Below, in pieces: positions 18,592-27,375 of a DNA stretch of 64,000 nucleotides. The DNA comes from Butyrivibrio proteoclasticus B316. Its GTDB lineage: Bacteria > Bacillota > Clostridia > Lachnospirales > Lachnospiraceae. Each line of letters opens with the position of its first letter. Position 1 is the first letter of the stretch. The translations under genes and the position numbers were made by a program. The stretch spans positions 77,501 to 141,500 of the forward strand of contig NC_014388.1 in assembly GCF_000145035.1 (NCBI RefSeq), read 5' to 3'. A model generated the notes under the pieces. It made no database searches. It was given only the letters and a program-made list of their open reading frames with translations, and was not told where the DNA came from.

Positions 18592-20232
18592 ATGAAAAAA
18601 AGATCTATCAGACTGGCAGCTATATCTACAGCTGCTGTGATGTTACTGAGTGCCTGCACCAGCACAGGAAATGTAGTAAATGAAGATGGTGCATCGGGAG
18701 TTTCTATTGAGGCAATTGCAGATACCTCTAATGCAGAAAACAAGTCAGGCAGTGATACAGCTACAACATTCCCGGTAACTGTTGTTAATCACCCTATTTC
18801 TTCGTCTCAGGACGGTAAGGTTCTTTGCACTGGAAGCTATCCGGAAATAGTCCTGTCAGATGAGTATAAAGAAAAATATCCAAAGCTCTCTGAAAACATA
18901 AATAATTACAATGAAACCAATAGTTTCGGAGCAACTAGTAACATTTCCGAATATGCCGCATGGGCACTGGAAGATACATACTATACCGAAGGCTATTTTG
19001 ATACAAAAACAGCCGATATTGTAAGATTTGATGATCATCTTTTTACTATATTTGAAATTAGTAGTAGTTTTACCGGAGGCGCTCATCCGAATCATTATTC
19101 ATATGCCACAAATTATGATCCTGCAACCGGTGATATTGTAAGGCTTGATAAGGTTTTAGATGATTCATCACTGCTTTATGATGGCATCAGAACAGAACTT
19201 GAAAAGAATTACCCCGGAATTATGGAAGAGGTAGACAGTTTCTATTTTCCTGAAGAAGGTCAGGATCCTGATCAGTTTGTTCAGAAACTAAGGGACGATA
19301 CTTATACCTGGACAATAGATGATAAGGGATTAAACATTTTCTTTTCACCCTATGAGATTGCTTCATATGCAACAGGAGATCTTCAAGTAGTTTTATCCTC
19401 AAAAGAGTATCCTGATCTTGTAAAAGCTGATTATATGCTGGATCAGCCTCAGGATCTTGATTCTATCGTAAACCACACAGATGCTGACACAACTGAAGTT
19501 GCTCCGAGTGAGGATGAACCAGATCCGGAAAGCGTGTCTGTTTCAAACCCTACCTGGAAATATTATAAAGCTGCGGATGCTATAGTTCCAGCTGGCAACC
19601 ACTTAACGCTGACCAAGACCAATGAAGAAAAATCAGACTATCTCGATAGTTATGCCTGGGCTGAGGCAAATGATCTGCAGACAGAAATGCTGACCCACGA
19701 GGATGACAACTATTTTTATAATGGAACAAACGAAGTAGAATATGCCAACTCCTTCCAGGGCATAGATATTTATGATACTGAGATGGATACAATGTATTAT
19801 AGCTTTGATTTGTCTGAACTCTGCGATGGCCCTGACTATGAACAGGAGAAAGTCTCTGCTGTTCACCAGTTCATTCGATATGCCACAATAGTTGACAATA
19901 TTCTATATTTAGAAATCGGTCATCTTGGCTATGCCTCTGAGGAACCTGAATCCAGCTATATTGTAGCTATAAATCTTGAAACAAATGAACTAATATTTAG
20001 AAGTGAACCTCTTGTAGCAAATGGAAGCAACTTCAAAATCGTAGATGACACGATCATATGCGGGTATGGATTTACTTCCGAGCCGGATTATATCTATCTT
20101 CTTGATAGATTTACCGGAGAAAAATATGACGCGATCAAGATAAATTCTGCAGCTGACCAGTTCCAGGTTAAAGGTGACACTTTATATGTAGCAACCTATA
20201 ATACAGCTTATGAATTTACAATTACACACTGA
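18592..20232 (+). CDS. Lipoprotein with DUF4163/DUF3298-type (RsiV-like) domain
   Basis: Residues 1-23 are a lipoprotein signal peptide with a lipobox LLSAC, so the mature 546-residue protein is anchored to the outer face of the membrane. Residues about 60-280 resemble the DUF4163/DUF3298 pair: a long beta/alpha region with SSFTGGAHPNHYSYATNYD, the GGAHPN motif found in the extracytoplasmic domain of the anti-sigma factor RsiV. There is no transmembrane segment or sigma-binding domain, so anti-sigma action is not implied. The C-terminal half (about 320-546) is acidic and beta-rich with repeated aromatic residues, and I recognise no family there. The start is set by AAGAGGAG 7 nt before ATG 18592 and by the signal peptide. 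Confidence 0.75.
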   Translation: MKKRSIRLAAISTAAVMLLSACTSTGNVVNEDGASGVSIEAIADTSNAENKSGSDTATTFPVTVVNHPISSSQDGKVLCTGSYPEIVLSDEYKEKYPKLSENINNYNETNSFGATSNISEYAAWALEDTYYTEGYFDTKTADIVRFDDHLFTIFEISSSFTGGAHPNHYSYATNYDPATGDIVRLDKVLDDSSLLYDGIRTELEKNYPGIMEEVDSFYFPEEGQDPDQFVQKLRDDTYTWTIDDKGLNIFFSPYEIASYATGDLQVVLSSKEYPDLVKADYMLDQPQDLDSIVNHTDADTTEVAPSEDEPDPESVSVSNPTWKYYKAADAIVPAGNHLTLTKTNEEKSDYLDSYAWAEANDLQTEMLTHEDDNYFYNGTNEVEYANSFQGIDIYDTEMDTMYYSFDLSELCDGPDYEQEKVSAVHQFIRYATIVDNILYLEIGHLGYASEEPESSYIVAINLETNELIFRSEPLVANGSNFKIVDDTIICGYGFTSEPDYIYLLDRFTGEKYDAIKINSAADQFQVKGDTLYVATYNTAYEFTITH

Positions 20233-20248
20233 TCTACAGGCAGGTATT

Positions 20249-21169
20249 ATGAAACAGAACACTAAAATCTACACACTTACGCATACTTTGATGCTACTCG
20301 TAGCATCTTTTTTCTGGGGGACTACTTTTGTAGCTCAGAGCCTTGGCGCAGAATACGTAGGTGCAGGAACTTACCTTGCTCTCAGGACCTACATTGGAAT
20401 TATTTTTCTTTTGCCATTTGTATTGTACAGAGATAAAAAAGAAGTTAATAACTTAGGCCTCGGGCTGCAGGAGCTACAGGATAAACGCAGCAGAGAGAAA
20501 CAGGCCTTTATAAAGGGCGGCATGCTGGCAGGACTTTTCATCTTCCTTGCCAGCTTTGCTCAGCAGTACGGAATTGCCTATACTTCTGTTGCCAAAGCAG
20601 GTTTTCTTACAACACTTTACGTTGTATTTGTTCCGATAATATCACTATTCTTTGGACGCAGATTCGATAATAAACTCTGGATCAGCATTGCGCTCTCTGT
20701 TTTAGGCATGTATCTGTTGTGCATGAAGGGGAGCTTTTATCTGGAAATAGGAGATGCCCTGATGATTTTATCTGCCCTTGGATTCTCAATTCAGATTCTG
20801 GCAGTTTCCAGGTATTCCAAGAGAATTGATCCTGTTAAACTGACACTTGCTCAGTTTATTATAGAAGCGATACTGGCTACAATAGTAATGTTTGTAATAG
20901 AGAAACCAGACCTGTCATCTATCTATAGCGCTCTGCCCGCCATCCTCTACGCAGGAATATTCAGTAGCGGAATAGCATATACACTTCAGGCTCTTGGGCA
21001 AAAGAACTTAAATCCGGCCATCGCATCTATTGCCATGTGCCTGGAGAGTGTATTCGGAACTCTATCCGGATGGATAGTATTGGGCCAGCAACTTTCTCTT
21101 CGCGAAGCCGCCGGATGTATTCTGATGTTCGCAGCAATCGTACTTACACAGTTCCTTGGAAATTCATAA
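20249..21169 (+). CDS. EamA/DMT-superfamily transporter
   Basis: The 306 residues form about ten hydrophobic helices in two EamA repeats. The first contains ASFFWGTTFVAQSLGAEYVG, and the second ends with AMCLESVFGTLSGWIVLGQQLSLREAAGCILMF, a typical drug/metabolite transporter repeat end. These proteins export or import small metabolites; the substrate is unknown. I chose ATG 20249 because AGGCAGGT lies just upstream; the longer frame starts inside the preceding lipoprotein gene. The 16-bp gap suggests co-transcription with it. Confidence 0.82.
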   Translation: MKQNTKIYTLTHTLMLLVASFFWGTTFVAQSLGAEYVGAGTYLALRTYIGIIFLLPFVLYRDKKEVNNLGLGLQELQDKRSREKQAFIKGGMLAGLFIFLASFAQQYGIAYTSVAKAGFLTTLYVVFVPIISLFFGRRFDNKLWISIALSVLGMYLLCMKGSFYLEIGDALMILSALGFSIQILAVSRYSKRIDPVKLTLAQFIIEAILATIVMFVIEKPDLSSIYSALPAILYAGIFSSGIAYTLQALGQKNLNPAIASIAMCLESVFGTLSGWIVLGQQLSLREAAGCILMFAAIVLTQFLGNS

Positions 21170-21211
21170 GTGCAGATAAAAAATACTAAGAGGATTTAGT
21201 TTCAACGTATA

Positions 21212-22096
21212 TTAAAAAGATAAATTTATCATGTGCAACATATCATCAAGCTTAGCTTTTGCATCCTCTGCAAACGGTAATTTTTCTCCTATTTCAAGCG
21301 CAGCCTTGAGATGGAATATTGCTTCAGGAATGTCCTTGGTCTCGTAGGCGATGACTCCAAGATAATACTGATATACAGTTTTGGTATACATGGAAACCCG
21401 ACTGCTTTTAATATATTTTGCAATCAGATTTTTGGCCTCTTCATACCGCTGATCCTTGATTGCATCCTCGATGTTCAGATCATCTAAGGTAAGTTCAACT
21501 AAAAAGTTACTCCTGCCGGAGTCTCTTAGCCCCTCGAGACATGTTTTGTAGACAGCCGCTTTTTCATCATCTCCTATATCATGGAAATAGCCCGCCAATC
21601 GGCATAAAAGAGCTTTATTCCTGCACTGATATGGGTTTGCCGGAACTAAGCCTTCATAGTAATTCCAGGCATTTTCATAATCTTTCATAGCAAGATAAGC
21701 TACACCGATATTCATTCTATTGCGCTTAGACAATCTTCTGAATATGCTTTTCTTGCAGCGTATCAACTCGGCCTTCACATATTTTTCTGGATCGCACAGT
21801 GTGTTCATTATACCGATAAAGAAAGCTTCATGAATATAAATTACCACTATCAGCACTATTACACATACAGCAAATCCCAATATGAGCAGATGCCAATATA
21901 GTGCGTCTAATTTGTTGTAGACTTCTTCAGTAATATAATAATCATATAGCCAGTCAATTAGAGTAATCTGTCTTCTTAGGATCAAGATTGCGATAGTAAC
22001 TAATGCCAAAATATAAAAAAGAAAACACTTTCTCATACTAGCGCGTCTGGCTTTCACGCATTCTTCAGGGGACAGGTTCCTATATTTGTCAGTCAT
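21212..22096 (-). CDS. Membrane-anchored TPR-like protein, unknown role
   Basis: Residues about 22-85 hold two hydrophobic helices. The rest (about 110-294) is a set of helical pairs with TPR-like spacing, such as MNIGVAYLAMKDYENAWNYYEGLV and YYLGVIAYETKDIPEAIFHLKAALEIGEKLP. It probably serves as a cytoplasm-facing scaffold for a protein partner at the membrane, but no partner is indicated. AAGGAG lies 6 nt before the ATG. It is convergent with the EamA gene. Confidence 0.65.
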   Translation of the reverse strand: MTDKYRNLSPEECVKARRASMRKCFLFYILALVTIAILILRRQITLIDWLYDYYITEEVYNKLDALYWHLLILGFAVCVIVLIVVIYIHEAFFIGIMNTLCDPEKYVKAELIRCKKSIFRRLSKRNRMNIGVAYLAMKDYENAWNYYEGLVPANPYQCRNKALLCRLAGYFHDIGDDEKAAVYKTCLEGLRDSGRSNFLVELTLDDLNIEDAIKDQRYEEAKNLIAKYIKSSRVSMYTKTVYQYYLGVIAYETKDIPEAIFHLKAALEIGEKLPFAEDAKAKLDDMLHMINLSF

Positions 22097-22186
22097 TTTT
22101 TCTCCTTGGGATCACATAATAATTCATCAAACTACTATAGTATACACTCCTATCAGCAAAAATGATGCAACTCTTAGAGTGGCTAG

Positions 22187-22866
22187 CAGGGTTTACTATT
22201 TCTTTTAAGTGCCATAGCCAGTGGGAGAAATAGGGTACAGGAAATATCTGATTATATTCGTGAAGACAAAAGTAAAGTTTCAAAGTATTTAATAACCTTG
22301 CAGACAATGCGCCTTGTAGAAAAGAAGGTTCCTTGTGGGGAAGGAGCTGGAAGTCGTAAAGGAATATATAAACTGACGGATAACTTTTTCCGTTTTTGGT
22401 TCAGGTATGAATTTACTAATAATGCATATTACGAAATGCTTGGTGCTGATGCTGCTTCAAAAGAAATTATGGAGGGAATATCGGATTACATGGGGGGATG
22501 CTTTTGAAGGAATATCCACAGAATATTTTGTGAGAAAGGCTAAAAAGAAGGAACTCCCTTTCATACCATATCATAGGAAAATGGTGGGGGAATAATGCGC
22601 ATATCAAAGCACAGGACGATGTGGACATACTTATGATAGATAAGACCGGTAAGAAAGGAATCTTTGTAGAGTGTAAATTCACAAATTCCAAAATGCCACA
22701 TTCGGAGTATGAAGATTTAAAAACAGCAATGTTGGCATTTCCTAACATAGAAGAAAAGTATATATTTTTTGTTAGCAAATCAGGATATGAAAAGTCTGTG
22801 GTTAGGCATGCAGCGGAAGATGGAGCAGTATTGCTGGAACTTGATGATTTGTTTAAGATAAGCTAG
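22187..22866 (+). pseudogene. Remnant of a DUF234-type archaeal-like AAA ATPase, frameshifted
   Basis: The reading frames together encode the C-terminal half of a P-loop ATPase of the ATPase_2/DUF234 family. A winged-helix part reads SGRNRVQEISDYIREDKSKV. Then comes YKLTDNFFRFWFRYEF, and then a DUF234 nuclease-like end with VDILMIDKTGKKGIFVECKF (D...E-x-K). The Walker A half is missing. Two single-base insertions break the frame: one G in the G6 run at 22492-22497 and one A in the A4 run at 22578-22581. Removing each restores one continuous frame. It is an incomplete gene in any case, because the frame opens just after a TAG at 22184. Such proteins are often linked with toxin-antitoxin or mobile DNA. 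Confidence 0.75.
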
Positions 22867-23078
22867 AGGAATATGTGAAAGAACTCGACAACTTCAAATT
22901 TGTAGACCTAATTGAATATTGAACGTTACATAGCAGTTATCTCAATCGAGGTAGCTGCTTTTTGCTTGCTTTCAAAAAAGAAAAAAATTGTAAGTTTTGA
23001 AAGTGAGACCTGTATGAAGATTATAAATATCGTGCGAGAAAACCCCTTCCGATGAAGTCGGTTGTGGGATGAATCGCA

Positions 23079-23270
23079 CTAGCTTTTCTTTTTGTATTTC
23101 CCCGTCTTAATGTATTTGCGTTTGTGTTCCTCTGTTCGTTGATCTTCAATGTATTTCTTGACAGTATCAAGAGAAACACTTCCGGTAGTGACACAGAAGT
23201 AACTTGCACTCCAGAAGGGTGAATCTCCCCATAGGTATTTCTCAAGGTGTGTTCTATATGTATTTCGCAC
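23079..23270 (-). pseudogene. tnpA: IS200/IS605 transposase TnpA, C-terminal stub
   Basis: The reading frame gives THLEKYLWGDSPFWSASYF and continues into SLDTVKKYIEDQ, which matches the end of Y1 single-strand transposases. The catalytic tyrosine of KKYIEDQ is kept, but the HUH metal-binding motif and the N-terminal half are missing. It is therefore inactive. The lost part lay toward tnpB, so a deletion between the two genes is the simplest explanation. Confidence 0.75.
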
Positions 23271-23435
23271 TTCTTTGGACAGCTGTGATTACTTTTTTTC
23301 TGTATTTAGTCACGAAAATTACATGGTATGTGAGTTTGTATACGGAATGTGAGCCTCTTCTGTACTCGTTCAGAATATCTGATTCCAGCATCGATCTCTG
23401 CATAAATTTACTCCTTATGCAAAGAGAACATATGT

Positions 23436-23464
23436 TTGCACTTTTCTGAAAAGTGTGCTATAAT
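23436..23464 (+). promoter_or_regulatory. Strong sigma-A-type promoter for tnpB with an overlapping palindrome
   Basis: TTGCAC (23436-23441) and TATAAT (23459-23464) are separated by 17 bp, a near-consensus promoter 36 bp before the tnpB GTG. The spacer contains an inverted repeat, GCACTTTT...AAAAGTGTGC (about 23438-23458), which could be an operator or a hairpin at the start of the transcript. Confidence 0.7.
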
Positions 23465-23499
23465 ACTAGCTATAGAATACTGCTAAGGAATTTACAACC

Positions 23500-24900
23500 G
23501 TGTACAGAACAAGGCAATACAGGATAAACCAAAACCACATACTCTATGATTATTGCAGGGATATCTGCAGATCATCAGCCATTCTGTACAACAGGGCAAA
23601 TTTCATCTTAAGGCAGTATTCGTCTGCAGTAGATTCAATGGCTTTGTTCAAGCCTCTTTTCCCAAATCAGATGATGGTTTACAGGCTCGTTAGGGATAGC
23701 CTTTTGGGAACCAAATATCTTGGTGACAGCAAATGGCTCTCATATAATGCCCTTGATCATCTGCTAAAGGTTACAAGGGATAAGGCATACTATGCCCTTC
23801 CGTCACAGGCTAATCAGCAGATATTGAAACTTCTTCTCAGAGACTATAAGTCTTTCTTTGAAGCTGTAAAAGTATATGGCAGGAATCCTGGGGCATTTAC
23901 TGGTCGCTCCAAGATGCCGGGATATATGTCACAGGGATCATTCAAGACAGCTGTCCTGACTAATCAGATATGCAGGATCAAGGATGGGTATCTAAAGTTA
24001 CCGGGGACAAAGGATAGGCTGTCTCTTGGCCAGCTCCCTGAAGAAGTGTGCCTTAAGGAAGTACGTATAAAGCCCAGCGGAAACAGCTTTGTTCTGGATG
24101 TAGTCCTTTCAGTGCCTGATAAAGGGATAATCCCCATGGCTGATGAGGATATCCTCACTGAGCTTTCAGAGGTAGCGGATCTGAAGGACCTGAGGGTGAT
24201 GGCTATCGATCCAGGAACAGACAACATAGCTGCTGTAGCGAACTCTTTTGGCGCAAGACCATTTGTGATAAAGGGAGGCGTGATCAAGTCAATCAACCAG
24301 TTTTACAACAAAGAGATGAAAAGACTCTCTTCCTGTGCCATGACATGTAACAACAGGTACAGGACAAGAAAGATGAATGCTCTTACTGAAAAGAGGAACA
24401 GAAGGATAAAGGATCAGTTTCATAAGGTGAGCAGACAGCTTGCAGTCCATGCAAGGGATAACCATGTAGATGTAGTAGTGATGGGACATAATACATACCA
24501 GAAGCAGGAGATAGGTATAGGACATGTCAATAACCAGAACTTTGTGCAGATACCAATGCTGATATTTGCAGACATGCTCAGATACAAACTTGCTGAATAT
24601 GGTATAAAGTTTGTTCTCACGGAAGAAAGCTACACATCAAAGGCAGACTATCTTGCAAAAGACTATATCCCTGTGTATAAAAACAGTTCAGGAAACCACT
24701 TTTTCTCAGGAAAGAGGATACAGAGAGGACTTTACAGGCACTACGATGGTACAATAACAAATGCAGACATAAATGGAGCTGCAAACATTTTAAGGAAAGT
24801 ATTCCCAAAGGTAAGCCAATGGGATAGGGGCATAGTGGACATGCCCTGTTCTGCAGGATGCATAGAGCATCCTACAGGTTCATGCCGCCATGCGGCATAA
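23500..24900 (+). CDS. tnpB: TnpB, RNA-guided RuvC-like nuclease of an IS605-family element
   Basis: The 466-residue protein is the transposon nuclease related to Cas12. It uses an omega RNA from the element's right end to cut the vacated target and so keep the element. The RuvC catalytic triad is complete: D237 in AIDPGTDNIA, E337 in KQEIGIG, D423 in ADINGAANILRK. The usual four-cysteine zinc ribbon between RuvC-II and III is missing; residues 375-420 contain no Cys pairs. It starts with GTG at 23500, preceded by TAAGGA and the promoter at 23436. At 466 residues it is longer than the common 370-400, with the extra length in the N-terminal and bridge regions. The gene is intact although tnpA is broken. 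Confidence 0.88.
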   Translation: MYRTRQYRINQNHILYDYCRDICRSSAILYNRANFILRQYSSAVDSMALFKPLFPNQMMVYRLVRDSLLGTKYLGDSKWLSYNALDHLLKVTRDKAYYALPSQANQQILKLLLRDYKSFFEAVKVYGRNPGAFTGRSKMPGYMSQGSFKTAVLTNQICRIKDGYLKLPGTKDRLSLGQLPEEVCLKEVRIKPSGNSFVLDVVLSVPDKGIIPMADEDILTELSEVADLKDLRVMAIDPGTDNIAAVANSFGARPFVIKGGVIKSINQFYNKEMKRLSSCAMTCNNRYRTRKMNALTEKRNRRIKDQFHKVSRQLAVHARDNHVDVVVMGHNTYQKQEIGIGHVNNQNFVQIPMLIFADMLRYKLAEYGIKFVLTEESYTSKADYLAKDYIPVYKNSSGNHFFSGKRIQRGLYRHYDGTITNADINGAANILRKVFPKVSQWDRGIVDMPCSAGCIEHPTGSCRHAA

Positions 24901-24933
24901 CAGAAACCCTTTCCGACGTGGAGTCGGTGAGGG
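24853..24933 (+). ncRNA. Candidate omega RNA scaffold / right-end hairpins of the TnpB element
   Basis: Three short hairpins follow one another over the tnpB stop codon: GGATGCatagaGCATCC (24856-24872), a GCCGC-ca-tGCGGC stem (24884-24896) and the ACCCTTTCCGAC...GTCGG right-end palindrome (24905-24933). In characterised IS605 elements the omega RNA covers just this zone and the bases immediately beyond it are the guide. On that model the guide would be CAGTTCATTGAAGAATTTTG starting near 24934. This is inferred from position and folding only. Confidence 0.5.
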
Positions 24934-24982
24934 CAGTTCATTGAAGAATTTTGCAGAGTATATGGGAAGAAGGGGGTATGAA

Positions 24983-25606
24983 ATGAATCTTAGAAAACTT
25001 GGTATATTTGGATTGATTAGCTTACTTTCATATACAGCAATGGTAGTATTTTCGCCTTTAGCGTACCCCGGATATGAATGGATGAGTATGGCAGTCAGTG
25101 ATCTTACGGCAGAGGGAGCTCCTTCATTACAGTTGGCAACGAGACTTAACGCATTATTTGGACCTTGCGCTGTTGTTTCCATTATGGCAGTGTGTGTAGC
25201 AATTTCCGGAAGCAAGTCAAAACTGTTTAAGCTCGGTATATATTCGTTCGCTGGTATGGAATGGATTTGCAGCGTTGGGTATACAATGTTTCCTTGGGTT
25301 GCTGATGAACCTAATACTAATCCTCAGAATTTGTGCCATCTAATTGTTACTGTATTAGTTTTTGTTCTATCTCTTGCAGCACTTATAATGATTTCTATTA
25401 GTGCCAAGCATGAAGGCGTGAAATCTCTGGGGATATGGGCAATTGCATGTCTGTGTGCGATGGTTCTCGGACCTGTAGGAACAGGACTTTTCCCAAAGGC
25501 TGTCTTTGGTATTTTTGAAAGACTTAGTACATTTTCTGCAGTTATCTTTAATGCTGTGCTAGGAGTGTATTTATTGTCTGGAAAGTTTGACAGACAAGAG
25601 GAATAA
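24983..25606 (+). CDS. DUF998-family membrane protein
   Basis: The 207-residue protein has six hydrophobic helices. The first, FGLISLLSYTAMVVFSPLAYPGYEW, and the following MAVSDLTAEGAPS carry the YPGY...S(D)L motif of DUF998 (PF06197). The family is of unknown function. The start at 24983 has GAAGGGGG upstream; upstream in-frame codons lie inside the TnpB element right end and would give a non-native N-terminus. The element inserted directly upstream, so the natural promoter may be lost. Confidence 0.72.
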   Translation: MNLRKLGIFGLISLLSYTAMVVFSPLAYPGYEWMSMAVSDLTAEGAPSLQLATRLNALFGPCAVVSIMAVCVAISGSKSKLFKLGIYSFAGMEWICSVGYTMFPWVADEPNTNPQNLCHLIVTVLVFVLSLAALIMISISAKHEGVKSLGIWAIACLCAMVLGPVGTGLFPKAVFGIFERLSTFSAVIFNAVLGVYLLSGKFDRQEE

Positions 25607-25673
25607 GAACAAATGAGATGAATTCATAACTTTTATTGACTAAGACAATCGGTATTTAAGGAGAGATGTATAT

Positions 25674-26363
25674 ATGAGCAAAATTTTATTTTTGACAAGC
25701 AGCCCTTTCACAGGACGGGGACTTCCTTTTAACACGGAAAATGAATTTGTCAACCGAATGCAGAAGGCCATGCATAAGTATAATAAGGGGCTTTTCATAA
25801 CTGCATCACCGGATGATTATGATGAAACAGATGGTTTTTCATTTGGAATAAAATATACGGCAGAGATTTCAGGAATGGAGTTTGAGTCTTATACAGTTTT
25901 AGATAGACGGAATCAAAACGATGCTGCGAAGTTGGTAAAGAGTAGCAATTTTATTATCTTGGGAGGAGGCCATGTTCCAACACAAAATCGATTCTTTGGT
26001 GAGATAAGGTTAAAGGAACTCCTTGAGGATTTTGATGGCGTGATTTTCGGAATTAGCGCCGGAAGCATGAATAGCGCGGAAGAAGTTTATGCACAGCCGG
26101 AACTAGATGGCGAATCATTAGATCCTAATTATGTGCGTTTCATTCCTGGATTGGGTCTTACAAAAACCAAGCTGCTTCCTCATTACCAAGATACAAAAGA
26201 CAGTTGCTTAGATGGTAAAAGACTTTTTGAAGATATTACGTATCCGGATAGCATGGGGTATACTTTTATTGCAATCCCTGACGGAAGTTATCTATATTCT
26301 GAAGATGGTAAGGAAGAATTAATGGGAGAGCATTTTGTCATTAGCGATGGTGGTATTGTATGA
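25674..26363 (+). CDS. Peptidase E-like protein (family S51)
   Basis: The 229-residue class I glutamine amidotransferase-like fold enzyme carries the S51 nucleophile elbow GISAGS with S128, and the earlier FIILGGGHVP motif. Dipeptidase E cleaves Asp-Xaa dipeptides; cyanophycinases share the fold. The C-terminal half contains FIAIPDGSYLYSEDG, typical of the Lachnospiraceae members of this group. AAGGAGAG lies upstream. No operon partner is evident. Confidence 0.8.
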   Translation: MSKILFLTSSPFTGRGLPFNTENEFVNRMQKAMHKYNKGLFITASPDDYDETDGFSFGIKYTAEISGMEFESYTVLDRRNQNDAAKLVKSSNFIILGGGHVPTQNRFFGEIRLKELLEDFDGVIFGISAGSMNSAEEVYAQPELDGESLDPNYVRFIPGLGLTKTKLLPHYQDTKDSCLDGKRLFEDITYPDSMGYTFIAIPDGSYLYSEDGKEELMGEHFVISDGGIV

Positions 26364-26364
26364 T

Positions 26365-26583
26365 ATGCGCAAATTCAAGTTTATCTGCGCGTTAACAAAG
26401 ATAATGTAGCGTCACAGAAGGTAATGATCAAAAACGGTGCCTATAGAGCAGGAGAAGATGAAGAGCATTTCTTTATGAGAATAAGAAAAACTTCACCTAA
26501 GCAGATGCAGCTTATACCGCACTTAAAGAGTATGAAAAGAATGAAAGAAAGAACGATAAACCGGAAGATAAAAAGGATATAGA
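26365..26583 (+). pseudogene. GNAT acetyltransferase remnant (C-terminal part)
   Basis: The frame reads AQIQVYLRVNKDNVASQKV and continues MIKNGAYRAGEDEEHFFMRIRK, the final strand-helix-strand of GNAT N-acetyltransferases with the N-x-A-S-Q-K-V-x-x-K-N-G acetyl-CoA-proximal helix. Everything upstream is absent, and the frame runs on into a basic tail that may be non-native. No start codon or SD is visible. It is a relic between two intact genes. Confidence 0.7.
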
Positions 26584-26589
26584 AATGGT

Positions 26590-27375
26590 ATGAATAACAA
26601 AAAGGCACTAACGCTCTATTTGGTCGGAGCATTAGGACAAATTATCGTCGTATGCGTAATTGCCTTTGTACTAAGACGATATGGAGTAGAGGTGGGGTAT
26701 GCCACACCGTTAGGATGGATCATCATTGCAATTGGTGGTATTTCTTCAGCGTTATGGGGAGCCATTATTTCAATAAAATATCGAAATACAGGTTTTAAAA
26801 CCGTAATCTGTGATTTCTTCAGGATAAAACAAAGCCCTCTAAATTACAGTTGGATGATTTTGTTCTTATGTTTGGATTTTCTTCCGGTTGTATTCGGAGG
26901 GAGGATATCAATAAGAGTGTGGTATCTGCCGATCATAATGTTTTTCAAGCATATAGTACTAGGTGGTATAGAAGAAATTGGCTGGAGATACTTGTTTCAA
27001 CCGCTTTTGCAGGAAAGGCTGCACTACATTTTAGCTACGATAATCACATTTTTCTCGTGGGGATTATGGCATTTTTTGTTTTTTTATCTTGATGGAACAC
27101 ATGCTGATGTGATCCCATTTTTAATTGGTTTACTTGTAAATAGCTTTATTCTTTCAGCGTTATATGTGAAAACAAATAACCTTTGGATATGTGTAATGAC
27201 GCATTCCCTGATTAATGTTTTTTCACAACTTGTAACTGGAGGTAATCAATATGTAGGCTATTTCAGTAAAGTTGTTATTATAGTAATCGCTATTATGCTT
27301 GCTACTAAAACAATTAGGAAGCTTAAACAATATATTGGGCTTTTCATACATTCGAGGATATACAATGGCAAATAA
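26590..27375 (+). CDS. CPBP-family intramembrane metalloprotease (copy 1)
   Basis: The 261-residue protein has about eight hydrophobic helices. The three CPBP/Abi motifs are present: EEIGWR (E-E-x3-R), FFSWGLWHFLFF (F-x3-H type) and THSLINV. Members are related to the CaaX protease Rce1 and are often self-immunity proteins for bacteriocins. A helper role in peptide processing is possible. It overlaps the following hydrolase gene by 11 bp and so is translationally coupled to it. Confidence 0.8.
   Translation: MNNKKALTLYLVGALGQIIVVCVIAFVLRRYGVEVGYATPLGWIIIAIGGISSALWGAIISIKYRNTGFKTVICDFFRIKQSPLNYSWMILFLCLDFLPVVFGGRISIRVWYLPIIMFFKHIVLGGIEEIGWRYLFQPLLQERLHYILATIITFFSWGLWHFLFFYLDGTHADVIPFLIGLLVNSFILSALYVKTNNLWICVMTHSLINVFSQLVTGGNQYVGYFSKVVIIVIAIMLATKTIRKLKQYIGLFIHSRIYNGK

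Larger units (their letters stand above)
23038..24933. mobile_element. IS605-type element with TnpB and a tnpA stub
   Basis: The element has a minus-strand tnpA remnant and a plus-strand tnpB, the divergent order of IS605. Both borders carry a similar imperfect palindrome in the same orientation: 23038-23068 (ACCCCTTCCGAtgaaGTCGG core) and 24903-24933 (ACCCTTTCCGACgtggAGTCGG core). Same-orientation subterminal hairpins are what TnpA of this family recognises. The N-terminal half of tnpA is gone, so the element cannot move by itself. Exact ends are not determined. A DUF998 gene lies immediately to the right. Confidence 0.75.
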
